A DNA stretch of 64,000 nucleotides from Xylanibacter oryzae DSM 17970 (GTDB lineage Bacteria; Bacteroidota; Bacteroidia; Bacteroidales; Bacteroidaceae): contig NZ_KK073873.1 of assembly GCF_000585355.1 (NCBI RefSeq), forward strand, positions 2,585,703-2,649,702, read 5' to 3'. This document shows, piece after piece, positions 46,905 through 56,122 of this stretch. The notes under the pieces are model-generated. The model was not told where the DNA came from, made no database searches, and was given only the letters and a program-made list of their open reading frames with translations. Both the position numbers and the translations under genes were made by a program. Positions within the stretch are counted from its first letter, which is position 1. Each line of letters opens with the position of its first letter.

Positions 46905-47840
46905 ATGGCAACAAAGAAAGTAACAGAAGAAATTCACCATCACCACGATGGAGCTGAGATGAGCAAATACGACGAAGCATTAAGCAAGTATAATACAAAA
47001 ATAGAAGATAAAGATGTCAAAGAAGCAATCAAGAAGATCATAGTCGAAAAAGTTCACGAAAATGATAATATAGACGTGAAAAAATTCCTTATGGGAAGCG
47101 TTGAATTGACCTCTTTACATACTACTGATTCGGAAGAAAGTATTCTTGCAATGACAGAAAAGGTAAATGAGTTCGATAATACCTACCCTGACCTACCTCA
47201 CGTAGCTACTATTTGCGTATATCCATGTTTCGCTAAGATTGTAAGCGAAAGCCTTGAAGTAGATGGAGTAGAAATAGCTTGTGTTTCAGGTAGTTTCCCA
47301 TCATCACAGGCCCTTATAGAGGTAAAGGTAGCAGAGACAGCCCTAGCGCTTAAGGACGGCGCTACAGAGATTGATATTGTAATGCCTGTAGGAAAGTTTT
47401 TAAGCGGTGATTATGAAGGCACAGCTGATGAAATATCAGAGTTGAAAGAGGTTTGTGGTGAACATAAAATGAAAGTTATCCTTGAAACAGGTTGCCTAAA
47501 GACAGCCGAAAACATCAAAAAGGCCTCTATCATAGCTATGTATGCTGGTGCAGATTACATTAAAACGTCTACAGGCAAGCTTGAGCCTGCTGCTACTCCT
47601 GAAGCAGCTTATGTAATGTGTCAGGCAATAAAGGAATACTATAAAAAGACAGGTATACAGGTTGGTTTTAAGCCGGCTGGTGGCTTAAATACCGTAATGG
47701 ATGCACTTATTTACTATACTATCGTGAAAGAAGTTCTAGGTGAAAAATGGCTTACAAATAAGTTGTTCAGACTTGGTACCAGCAGACTTGCTAATCTGCT
47801 TTTAAGCGAAGTAACTGGTGAAGAAACTAAGTTCTTTTAA
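46905..47840 (+). CDS. deoC: Deoxyribose-phosphate aldolase
   Basis: A predicted 311-aa class I aldolase cleaving deoxyribose-5-phosphate to glyceraldehyde-3-phosphate and acetaldehyde in nucleoside catabolism. The Schiff-base Lys220 is in YIKTSTGK; a second Lys256 is in VGFKPAGGL. EIDIVMPVGKFLSG is also diagnostic. An N-terminal extension of about 50 residues includes HHHH near residue 11. It follows the MazG-like gene by 1 bp and ends at a strong terminator. Confidence 0.94.
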   Translation: MATKKVTEEIHHHHDGAEMSKYDEALSKYNTKIEDKDVKEAIKKIIVEKVHENDNIDVKKFLMGSVELTSLHTTDSEESILAMTEKVNEFDNTYPDLPHVATICVYPCFAKIVSESLEVDGVEIACVSGSFPSSQALIEVKVAETALALKDGATEIDIVMPVGKFLSGDYEGTADEISELKEVCGEHKMKVILETGCLKTAENIKKASIIAMYAGADYIKTSTGKLEPAATPEAAYVMCQAIKEYYKKTGIQVGFKPAGGLNTVMDALIYYTIVKEVLGEKWLTNKLFRLGTSRLANLLLSEVTGEETKFF

Positions 47841-47843
47841 TAA

Positions 47844-47886
47844 AAAAATAAATAGCAGTTCTGATTGAACTGCTATTTATTTTTTA
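47844..47886. terminator. Bidirectional terminator
   Basis: A perfect 19-bp stem (47844-47862 with 47868-47886) and 5-nt loop, with A/T runs at both ends, between the converging deoC and polyprenyl synthase genes. Confidence 0.92.
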
Positions 47887-47899
47887 TATGATAATAAAG

Positions 47900-48877
47900 T
47901 TATTTTTTTCTATTTATAACAAAGTCAATATAAGCAGTTAATGCTTCCTTTATGTCACCATCATTAACCTCTTTTTCTATATAGTCAATCGTTTGCATGC
48001 GAAAGTCTTCCATACGTTTCTTTGCATATTCTATACCACCATTTAACTTGGTGAATTCTACCAACTCGCCTATTTCATCAGCATTTACAGTTCTAGCTTT
48101 GACCTTTTTAGCAAGCTCCTGAAAATGTTTATCACCTGTTGAATTCAATGCATAAATAACTGGCAGTGTTAGTTTACCCTCAGACATATCATTACCGGTA
48201 GGCTTCCCTATATCTTCAGAATCGAAATAATCAAAAATATCATCACGGATTTGAAACATTATACCTAAATCCTGACCGAATTTCTTTGCTTTTTCTACAT
48301 CATCCTTAGAAGCTCCTGCAGATAATGCACCAATACCGGCACATGCCTCGAAAAGAGCAGCTGTTTTCTGCTTAATTACCTGATAATAAACAGTTTCAGA
48401 AATATCCTGATTAGAAATATTGGTTAACTGCAAAATCTCTCCATTAGACAAAGTCCTGCCCAAATTAGCAAGATAACGCACAATTACCTCTTTATGCGTC
48501 AAAGACACATTAAGCAAGGCTGTGGACAATATAAAATCCCCTACTAGAACAGCTACTTTATTATTATATGTAGCATTAACAGAAGCCTGCCCTCTCCTTT
48601 CACCACTCTCATCTACTACATCATCGTGCACTAGACTAGCCGTGTGCAACAATTCAAGACCAACAGCAGCATGTTGAGTAATCTCTGACACCTGCCCGTA
48701 ATTACGAGCTACCAAAAGTATAAGCATAGGACGCATGCGCTTACCTGCACTTTTACGAATATGCTCAAGCACCTGAGATAACATTCCGTCAGTATGAGAA
48801 AGCGAGTCATTAAATAGACCTATAAAGTCTTCCAAGTCATCTTTTATAGGCTTCTTTATAAGAGAAATATAGTCCAT
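47900..48877 (-). CDS. Polyprenyl diphosphate synthase (trans, long chain)
   Basis: A predicted 325-aa enzyme building the isoprenoid tail of menaquinone. The first Asp-rich motif is HDDVVDESGERRG, the second is QIRDDIFDYF, with the KPTGNDMSEGKLTLP block after it. Chain length cannot be determined exactly; small residues before the first motif suggest a long product. It supplies the menaquinone used by FrdCAB. A -7 element TAATTTTG is at 48901-48894. Confidence 0.92.
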   Translation of the reverse strand: MDYISLIKKPIKDDLEDFIGLFNDSLSHTDGMLSQVLEHIRKSAGKRMRPMLILLVARNYGQVSEITQHAAVGLELLHTASLVHDDVVDESGERRGQASVNATYNNKVAVLVGDFILSTALLNVSLTHKEVIVRYLANLGRTLSNGEILQLTNISNQDISETVYYQVIKQKTAALFEACAGIGALSAGASKDDVEKAKKFGQDLGIMFQIRDDIFDYFDSEDIGKPTGNDMSEGKLTLPVIYALNSTGDKHFQELAKKVKARTVNADEIGELVEFTKLNGGIEYAKKRMEDFRMQTIDYIEKEVNDGDIKEALTAYIDFVINRKK

Positions 48878-48961
48878 GTTGTGAATTTTGTTACAAAATT
48901 AGCGTTTTTATCGGATTAATGATAAAAAATTCGTAATTTTACACGGAAAAATAACATTATT

Positions 48962-51730
48962 ATGAAGAAATTGTTCCTTTTAGACGCTTATGCGCTAATT
49001 TACCGATCATATTATGCCTTTATCAAAAACCCAAGAATAAACTCGAAAGGACTTAACACTTCGGCTATTATGGGATTTGTAAATACCTTAAATGAGGTAA
49101 TAAATAAAGAACAACCTACTCATATAGGCGTAGCTTTCGATCCAAGTGGACCAACTTTTAGACACGAAGCCTACAAAGAATACAAAGCTCAACGTGAAGA
49201 ATGTCCGGAGGACATTAAAAAATCTGTACCTATTATCAAAGACATTCTCAAATCATGGAATATCCCGGTACTTCAAGTTGATGGGTATGAAGCTGACGAT
49301 GTAATAGGTACACTTGCAACTAAAGCAGGTGAAAAAGGAATAACAACATATATGCTGACTCCTGACAAGGATTATGGTCAATTGGTCAAAGAAAACGTAT
49401 TCATGTACAGACCTAGATATGGAGATGCTGGATATGAAACCCTTGGCGTTGAAGAGGTAGAAAAAAAATATGGAATTACATCCCCACTCTATGTTATAGA
49501 TCTTTTAGGATTAATGGGTGATGCATCAGACAATATTCCCGGATGCCCAGGCGTGGGTGAAAAGACAGCCGTAAAACTTATAAATGAATTCGGAACAATT
49601 GAAAATATTATTTCCAGCACAGAAAAACTCAAAGGTGTCCTGAAGAAAAAAATCGAAGAAAATATTGAGCAGATTAAATTCTCAAAATATCTTGCAACAA
49701 TAAAAACAGATGTTCCAATAGAGCTCAATCTTGATGACTTAAAAAAAGAAGAACCAAATGAAGAGGAACTCAAAAAAATATTCGATGAACTAGAGTTTAA
49801 AACACTTGCAAACAAGATTCTTAATAAACCTAAAGAAACAAAAAAAGAAGCAAATGTTCAACTCGATCTATTTGGCAATTTCACGCCCGACAGTGAAGAG
49901 ATTACAGTAAACTCAAGTTTTGAGACCATAAAAACAGTTGCGCATAACTACAAACTTATTGATAATGAGGATGATAACAAGCATCTATGTGATTATTTAT
50001 TAACAAAACATTTTGTCAGTCTAGATACAGAAACAACTTCCACGAACCCAATAAATGCAGAATTGGTAGGTTTAAGCTTTTCTATAAAAGAAAATGAAGC
50101 TTGGTATGTCGCGATTCCAAGTAATCGTGAAGATGCTCAAAAAATAGTTAATATATTTAAACCACTCTATGAAAATGAAAAAATAGAGAAAATAGGGCAA
50201 AATATAAAATACGACCTGGAGGTACTTAGAAATTACAATATAACGCTTGCAGGGAAAATGTTCGATACAATGATAGCTCATTATCTTCTTCAACCTGAGC
50301 TTCGTCATAATATGGACTACATGGCAGAAATACTTCTAAACTATCAGACAATACATATAGAAGAACTGATTGGTCCAAAAGGCAAAAATCAGAAAAATAT
50401 GCGCAACCTCAATCCAAAAGATATTTATGAGTATGCCGCTGAAGATGCAGATATAACATTAAGACTTAAAAACATACTTGAACCCAAACTGAAAGATGCT
50501 GGCGCTGACGACTTGTTCTACAATATTGAAATGCCACTACTTCCAGTTCTAGCTGAGATGGAAATCAATGGAGTAAAAATAGATACAGACTCTCTGAAAG
50601 AAACATCCAAGGTCTTAACAGAGAGGATGAACGAAATAGAGAAACGCATCTTTGAATTGGCCGGCGAAGAATTCAATATCTCATCACCCAAACAGGTAGG
50701 AGACATTCTATTTGCTAAAATGAAGATAACAGATAATCCCAAAAAGACAAAAACAGGACAATTCGTAACAAGTGAAGAAGTACTACAGTCACTAAAAGGT
50801 AAGAGCGAAATAGTAGCTACAATACTAGAACACAGAGGATTAAAGAAATTACTAGGCACATATGTAGACAACCTCCCTACCCTAATTAATCCTCGCACCG
50901 GACATATACATACATCGTTTAATCAGACGATAACATCAACCGGCAGACTATCTTCAAGCGATCCAAATCTTCAGAATATACCTGTTCGCGGTGAAGACGG
51001 AAAAGAAATTCGAAAAGCATTTATACCGGAAGACGGATGTCTATTTTTTTCAGCAGATTACTCACAGATAGAACTAAGAATTATGGCTCATCTGAGCAGT
51101 GATAAAAACATGATAGAAGCATTCCGTGAAGGCTACGATATACACGCAGCAACTGCTGCTAAAATATATAAGGAGAATATAAATGAAGTAACACGCGACC
51201 AGCGCACAAAGGCCAAACGAGCAAATTTTGGTATAATATATGGAATTACCGTTTACGGGTTAGCCGAACGTTTAGACATTGATCGTTCAGAAGCCAAACA
51301 ATTGATAGATGGATATTTCGAGACCTTCCCACAGGTTAAAGACTACATGGAAAAAGCTAAAAAAATTGCCAGAGAGCATGGATATGTAGAAACTCTCTTT
51401 CACAGACGTAGATATCTACCAGACATTACATCTCATAATGCAACTGTAAGAGGTTTTGCAGAACGAAATGCCATTAATGCCCCTATACAGGGTACTGCTG
51501 CAGACATCATAAAAGTAGCAATGGTAAGAATTTTCAACAGATTCAAGGAAGAGAATCTTCGTTCTAAAATGATACTTCAGGTTCATGACGAACTTAATTT
51601 CTCTGTTTATCCTGACGAAAAGGATAAAGTAGAGAATATAGTAATGGAAGAAATGCAAGGAGCCTACAAAATGCAAGTGCCTCTAATAGCAGACGCAGGA
51701 TGGGGCAAAAACTGGCTGGAAGCTCACTAA
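48962..51730 (+). CDS. polA: DNA polymerase I
   Basis: A predicted 922-aa polymerase for Okazaki-fragment processing and repair. The 5' nuclease domain is about 1-290 (LLDAYALIYRSYYAF start). The 3'-5' exonuclease keeps its DTETT motif with Asp355, so proofreading is probably active. The polymerase domain has DYSQIELR (Asp699) and HDELNF (Asp876). Length is typical. Last housekeeping gene before the accessory region. Confidence 0.96.
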   Translation: MKKLFLLDAYALIYRSYYAFIKNPRINSKGLNTSAIMGFVNTLNEVINKEQPTHIGVAFDPSGPTFRHEAYKEYKAQREECPEDIKKSVPIIKDILKSWNIPVLQVDGYEADDVIGTLATKAGEKGITTYMLTPDKDYGQLVKENVFMYRPRYGDAGYETLGVEEVEKKYGITSPLYVIDLLGLMGDASDNIPGCPGVGEKTAVKLINEFGTIENIISSTEKLKGVLKKKIEENIEQIKFSKYLATIKTDVPIELNLDDLKKEEPNEEELKKIFDELEFKTLANKILNKPKETKKEANVQLDLFGNFTPDSEEITVNSSFETIKTVAHNYKLIDNEDDNKHLCDYLLTKHFVSLDTETTSTNPINAELVGLSFSIKENEAWYVAIPSNREDAQKIVNIFKPLYENEKIEKIGQNIKYDLEVLRNYNITLAGKMFDTMIAHYLLQPELRHNMDYMAEILLNYQTIHIEELIGPKGKNQKNMRNLNPKDIYEYAAEDADITLRLKNILEPKLKDAGADDLFYNIEMPLLPVLAEMEINGVKIDTDSLKETSKVLTERMNEIEKRIFELAGEEFNISSPKQVGDILFAKMKITDNPKKTKTGQFVTSEEVLQSLKGKSEIVATILEHRGLKKLLGTYVDNLPTLINPRTGHIHTSFNQTITSTGRLSSSDPNLQNIPVRGEDGKEIRKAFIPEDGCLFFSADYSQIELRIMAHLSSDKNMIEAFREGYDIHAATAAKIYKENINEVTRDQRTKAKRANFGIIYGITVYGLAERLDIDRSEAKQLIDGYFETFPQVKDYMEKAKKIAREHGYVETLFHRRRYLPDITSHNATVRGFAERNAINAPIQGTAADIIKVAMVRIFNRFKEENLRSKMILQVHDELNFSVYPDEKDKVENIVMEEMQGAYKMQVPLIADAGWGKNWLEAH

Positions 51731-51996
51731 AATTCAGTTTCTTTTCTTGCTCTTAATATGCGATTTTATAAAATAGGTAGAATTATTATTTATAACCATG
51801 ATATGTTGTATCTATTCTTAATTCTTATTCATGACATCTGTAAATACCAAATATAAATACTGTTTAGGACTTTAGCATCCAAACAGATAACAAACGGCAA
51901 ACCCAAAATTATGTAACACTCGAAGAAATCAGCTCTACCTTTTTGTTACGATGTATTAGAATCCATTACATACCCAACAGGGGAGGAGCACACTTA
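51731..51996. other. Intergenic stretch before the accessory region
   Basis: About 266 bases between polA and the IS982-type element with no gene, hairpin terminator or repeat that I can support. Confidence 0.5.
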
Positions 51997-52598
51997 ATTT
52001 AACGTATGTTCGACGAATTATAAGTGTTAAAGAACGGTGATCTGCAAAAAAATTGTACCTTTATAGTGTTGAAAAACAAAGGATTAAAAACAAGATTCGC
52101 TATGATCACCGAGAACAAAGTTACTGAAATATTTTGTATTGCAGATGATTCCTGCAAGTTTTTTAATGCCATGATGATAAAATACACACTGAATAGTAAT
52201 AAAAAGCAAAAATATCATCGTAAGGGTACCCTGTCAAAAGCAGAAGTAATGCTCATCATGATTTTTTCCATGATTAGGGCTATCGCTGTTTGAAAGACTG
52301 TTCGTTGACAGGATACAGCTCATTGCCAAGCTTAAAAGCAATATGAAAGGAGCCTTAATATCTGTATCAGACAAGTTGCTACTAAGAAAAAGAGCCATTA
52401 TTGAAACTGTCAATGACGAACTTAAAAATATTGTCCAGGTGGTACACTCCAGACACAGATGCTTTAATAATTTCATCGTGAACATTTTAGATGCACTGGC
52501 TGCTTATTGTTGCTTTCCGAAAAAGCCATACATCAATCTACAAAGGACTATGGATACACAGCTCTCCCTATTTTGAATTCGTCGAACTCACGTTAAAT
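51997..52598 (+). mobile_element. Internally deleted IS982-family element
   Basis: The ends 51997-52019 and 52576-52598 are 23-bp inverted repeats with two mismatches, starting ATTTAACGT and containing GTTCGACGAATT. Between them lie only the two ends of an IS982-type transposase gene. At about 600 bp it is well below the usual roughly 1 kb. Since the ends survive, a related transposase could still move it in trans. Confidence 0.8.
52102..52576 (+). pseudogene. IS982-family transposase, central part deleted
   Basis: The N-terminal part (MITENKVTEIFCIADDSCKFF... KAEVMLIMIF) ends at about 52270 and runs into stop codons. The C-terminal part resumes in another frame at about 52289 (LFERLFVDRIQLIAKLKSN) and continues through KRAIIETVNDELKNI and SRHRCFNNFIVN to 52576. 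The catalytic middle is missing, so no active transposase is made. Confidence 0.8.
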
Positions 52599-52792
52599 AG
52601 TTTCACTGTGCAAAGGTACGGATTCTTTTTATACAATACAATCGCTGTTAAGGGGTATTTCACTTAACCTAGTTTAGGTATAACAATACCAAACATTTGT
52701 TATAAACAATAAAAATACATCCAATATATCATATTAAAATAAGTTTTTAGTTATGCATAATTTTATTCAATTGTAAAAAATAATACAGAGAA

Positions 52793-52824
52793 TTTGGATC
52801 TTATTAAATATTTGTTTAAATTTG
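52793..52824 (+). promoter_or_regulatory. Strong promoter of a truncated exported-protein gene
   Basis: TTTG (52793-52796), 20-bp spacer, TAAATTTG (52817-52824): a near-ideal Bacteroidetes promoter. It lies 41 bp before the ATG at 52866. Confidence 0.65.
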
Positions 52825-52865
52825 CGAACAAGACTTTATACCTTAGATCAAATACAATATTAAAC

Positions 52866-53015
52866 ATGTCTTATAAAATAAGTTCTTTTAAACAATCATT
52901 TGCATCTATAATATTTTTAGCACTTAATATTTATAGTATGTCATCATATGCACAAAAGGTTTCGGAATCAAGACCAAATAACTCTCCTTTCTATTTTTTG
53001 TATCAACTAAAATGA
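52866..53015 (+). pseudogene. Truncated N-terminus of an exported protein
   Basis: A 49-codon ORF: MSYKISSFKQSFASIIFLAL... ends its signal peptide at SSYAQ, then has about 15 residues (KVSESRPNNSPFYFLYQLK) and stops. With a strong promoter in front it looks like the 5' end of a larger secreted-protein gene. That this is the lost head of the RHS toxin gene downstream is an attractive inference, not shown. Confidence 0.45.
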
Positions 53016-53029
53016 CTTGGACATTAGAT

Positions 53030-53090
53030 TATTATTGAATTTTATTACATATTAGCAACTAGAATAATCTTTTAAAAAATAAATATTAAA
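53030..53090 (+). pseudogene. Scar of an immunity-type gene
   Basis: The frame FYYILATRIIF then stop matches the end of the immunity-type gene at 58511-59104 (YYILATRIMFYKDNKYK), and the nucleotide sequences align over about 50 bases. It marks a former toxin/immunity cassette here. Confidence 0.5.
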
Positions 53091-53095
53091 TAACC

Positions 53096-53182
53096 ATGAG
53101 AATAAATATTACGAACCATAGCAATCCTTATAAGTTATACTTATTATTACTATTATTTTTTATAAATAATTTAAATACATAA
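53096..53182 (+). pseudogene. Start of an exported protein cut by an IS element
   Basis: ATG at 53096 opens MRINITNHSNPYKLYLLLLL..., a signal-peptide-like stretch that stops just before the IS4-type element at 53184. Probably the head of a small exported (immunity-type?) gene. The rest is gone. Confidence 0.35.
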
Positions 53183-53183
53183 G

Positions 53184-54487
53184 TGTCCCGTTAAAATTGG
53201 GACGAGTTAAAAATTAAACGAAAGCTGACCGTCGAGGTCACATCGATCTTTGTCATATTGAACATTAGTTGATTCTAAGAGATCACTCAAATGGGTTTTA
53301 TCAGTGAGTGAGATGCAGAGAATTTGCAGTACCTCGTATGTGCTTCTTGACAGGTGCATATCATGCTGAATAATGGCAACCAGACAGTAAGCACATATAG
53401 CAGAATAAATCTGAATGCGCACTGCGTTCTCTGTTGTTCCCCAGAACTTTTTGATCTTCAGATGCTGCTTGAGCCACTTGAAAAATAGCTCAACTTTCCA
53501 TCGGTTGGGATATAGTTCTGCAACCTGAAGCGCTGAGATATCCATCGCATTGGTGATGAATACGAACTCCCGTTTTTGCTCCCCATCCCAGTATCTGACG
53601 AGACGGAATTGCTCAGGATAGTACTTGTGAGGATAGTGCCCCTGTTAGTTCTATAGTTGAATCCGACAGGACATTCTTAGGAAGTCTGCGCTTCCATTTG
53701 ACAGCCTTGTATTTCAGGTTCTTTTTGGCTCTGACAACAAACTTTGCTTTTACTAAATGAATGTGGCATAGACTTTTAAAGTCGTTATAGGCACGGTCAA
53801 ATATGTAGTAAGCACTTGGTTCATAAGGAATTTCCGTCATTGCTTTAGAATCGTATACTTTGGCCTCGGTGATATGGAAGAACTTTGGAATCTGAGTTTC
53901 CACGTCATACAACGTGTGGACTTTTATGCCAGCTTTCTTCTTTCTGAACTTGGCCCACCAGAACACACTCAGACACAAGTCTATGGTAGTTGAGTCAAAA
54001 GCATAGACGCCCCCGCCGAGTTTAAAAATGTCTGTTGCACGTTTACGTTGAGCTTCATCCACCAGAAAGTAAGCATACTTTTCAAAAATATGATAGTCTC
54101 GCTCCTGGTTGGATTTTGCCAAGGTTGTCTTCGATACGTTCTTTCCAAGTCCGAGATAGTAGAGTTTGCCTTTGTGGGCTTCCAATGCCACTATCAAATC
54201 TCGCAGACTTACTCGATTGGAGAGTTGACCGAACATCAGACAAAGTAGCTGGTTCCAACAAGTGAAATGCTTCACATATCGGTTTCCTTGATACTTGTCT
54301 ACGATGCGTCTAAACTTATCTTGATTCAAGAAAAATATCAATTGTGCGAAAACGTACTTTTCCTTATTCATGCAGATCTATTCTTTGATCTGCAAAATTA
54401 TGAAATCAAATCGTCGCGCACGGAAAATCTCTGTAATTAACTATGTTTCAATACTTTCAAAGAACAATTTGTGATTTTAACGGGACA
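53184..54487 (-). mobile_element. IS4-family insertion sequence
   Basis: A 1304-bp element with 14-bp perfect terminal repeats, TGTCCCGTTAAAAT at 53184 and its complement ending at 54487, and one transposase gene. No target-site duplication is visible: the flanks (TACATAAG on the left, GCAATGAT on the right) differ. This suggests a deletion or recombination at one end after insertion. Confidence 0.85.
53207..54371 (-). pseudogene. IS4-family transposase with frameshift
   Basis: The N-terminal part from 54371 (MNKEKYVFAQLIFFLNQDKF) contains the helical DUF4372-like domain and DDE residues in VYAFDSTTIDL and YYIFDRAYNDF. The reading frame breaks at a run of four G (plus-strand C at 53639-53642): one G too many. 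The other frame continues as YYPEQFRLVRYWD to the catalytic Glu block NRWKVELFFKWLKQ and ends at 53207. A sequencing error in the homopolymer cannot be excluded. Confidence 0.85.
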
Positions 54488-54991
54488 GCAATGATAATAC
54501 ATAATAGAAAAGGTCAAATTGGCTATACATATACAATACCAAATATAGGAGATTACTCCCATTCAACGTCTAGTATTGCTCCATGGGGAGTAAGGGCTGT
54601 TGCGAATATACATACCCATGGAGAAAGTTCTGTTTGGAATGATAAGAAATATTATGATAATGAATTTTCAGGAGCAAGAGATGATAAATATGGTACTCCT
54701 CTTTCTAATCAGCAAAAAAAATTAGAGCATTCTTTTTGGGATATAGGACTAGCTAATAAGGACAAACATCCGAGTTATTTGGCAACTCCAAATGGATCTT
54801 TACAAAAATATAATCCCGAAACAGGTAAGACTGTTGTAGTTAATAATAATATGCCTAGTGACGTCAAAGATCCCACAAGAAAGAACAAAGTAAGTTCTAG
54901 CGAAACAAAAAAATATGATTTAAAAGACGAAATTGAATGGCAAAGAAGAATAGATCAAGAAGCAGCAAATGAACGAATAATTAAATTTTAA
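54488..54991 (+). pseudogene. Orphan RHS toxin tip, HTHG (DUF4329-like) domain, copy 1
   Basis: Immediately right of the IS, the frame to 54991 matches the C-terminal about 165 residues of the RHS protein ending at 56752. It has IIHNRKGQIGYTYTIPN, NIHTHGESSVWN and the identical tail from NGSLQKYNPETGK to ERIIKF. HTHG followed by FSGARDD resembles DUF4329/JAB-type metallo-hydrolase toxins; the call is tentative. An ORF from 54443 begins inside the IS, so any expression would be artificial. The RHS core and toxin start are lost. Confidence 0.6.
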
Positions 54992-55041
54992 TAAAAATAT
55001 AGCGATATGAAAAAAATAACAACTATAATAATATTTTTAGT
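54788..55041 (+). repeat. 254-bp identical repeat, copy 1 of 3
   Basis: The bases from CCAAATGGATC to the start of the immunity gene are, by reading, identical to 56549-56802 and 62994-63247. The block spans the last 68 toxin codons, the spacer and the first 12 immunity codons. Confidence 0.9.
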
Positions 55042-55468
55042 AGGAATAATACTAGGAATATTTATCAAATCAGAATATGACATAGTGAAAAGCAAAAATG
55101 TCATAGTCAAAGAAGATTTTATCTTTAAAGGAAATGTGAAAGTAGACAAGGATATGATAGATGCACGAAAATCAGTAGATGATAGTATCAATTATGAATC
55201 AGGAACAGACGACCCTTTAAACGTATATAACAGTCAGAACGGAACTATTCCCGATGCTAAGGCAGCAGTAGGTATTGCAAAAATAATACTTAATTATTGT
55301 TACGGAGAGGGAACAATTAACAAAGAAAAACCTTTTAATGTAGAATTAGTAAATAACAGAGTCTGGTATATATATGGTTCTCTTCCAAAAGGCTCTTTTG
55401 GTGGCGCTGCTCAGATATCAATCCAGAAGTCTGATGGTAAGGTATTAGGAATATTTCATGGCAAATAA
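55007..55468 (+). CDS. NTF2-fold-type immunity protein, copy 1
   Basis: A predicted 153-aa protein with an N-terminal membrane/signal segment (MKKITTIIIFLVGIILGIF) and a C-terminal domain: PDAKAAVGIAKIILNYCYG, then PFNVELVNNRVWYIYGSLPKG, and DGKVLGIFHGK. The pattern fits NTF2-fold immunity proteins (PF15631-like) that guard against periplasmic toxins. It follows the HTHG toxin tip by 15 bp. Two paralogues follow at 56768 and 63213; this copy has two extra residues and a GEGTINKEK variant. Confidence 0.75.
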   Translation: MKKITTIIIFLVGIILGIFIKSEYDIVKSKNVIVKEDFIFKGNVKVDKDMIDARKSVDDSINYESGTDDPLNVYNSQNGTIPDAKAAVGIAKIILNYCYGEGTINKEKPFNVELVNNRVWYIYGSLPKGSFGGAAQISIQKSDGKVLGIFHGK

Positions 55469-55504
55469 AAATACTTTCACTTAAAAGGTACGTGTAATGC
55501 TCTA

Positions 55505-56122
55505 GTATCTGATGCAAACAAGGGAATTGCCAATATAGAATACGACAATATGAATAATCCAAGAAGAATACAATTTACAAACGGTAATGTTACGGAGTAT
55601 GTATATTCTGCTGACGGTGAAAAGCTGCGTACAATACACCGTACGGCCGTGAACAACATTACAGTGCCTATTGGCAATACATTACCGCTAACGGTTGCCA
55701 ATACTCTTTCAGCGGATAGCACGGATTACATAGGTCCTTTCATTTTTGAGAATAACAAGCCGGGCAAAGTATTATTTAGTGGCGGGTTCTGTTCATTCAC
55801 GGATAGCAATCAGCCCGTATTCCATTATTATACTCAAGACCATCTGGGAAACAACCGTGCCGTAGTGAATGAGAATGGTACGCTGGAACAGGTTACGCAC
55901 TACTATCCTTTTGGCGGTGTATATGGTGATGCCGGGCTTAATGCTTCTGCGCAGCCATATAAGTATAATGGAAAAGAGCTGGACAGAATGCATGGACTGG
56001 ATTGGTATGACTATGGAGCTAGAGATTATGACGCAGCCTTGGCCCAATGGACTAAAATGGATCCTCTATGTGAAACGTATAAAGGAATCAATCCGTATGC
56101 ATATTGTATGAATAATCCGATA
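55505..56122 (+). repeat. 618-bp RHS-core repeat, copy A
   Basis: From GTATCTGATGC to the NNPI codons this stretch is nearly identical to 60236-60853, matches 57260-57816 (shorter, 1-bp deletion) and the start of 63705-64000. It encodes the last about 205 residues of RHS core before the variable toxin. Confidence 0.85.
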
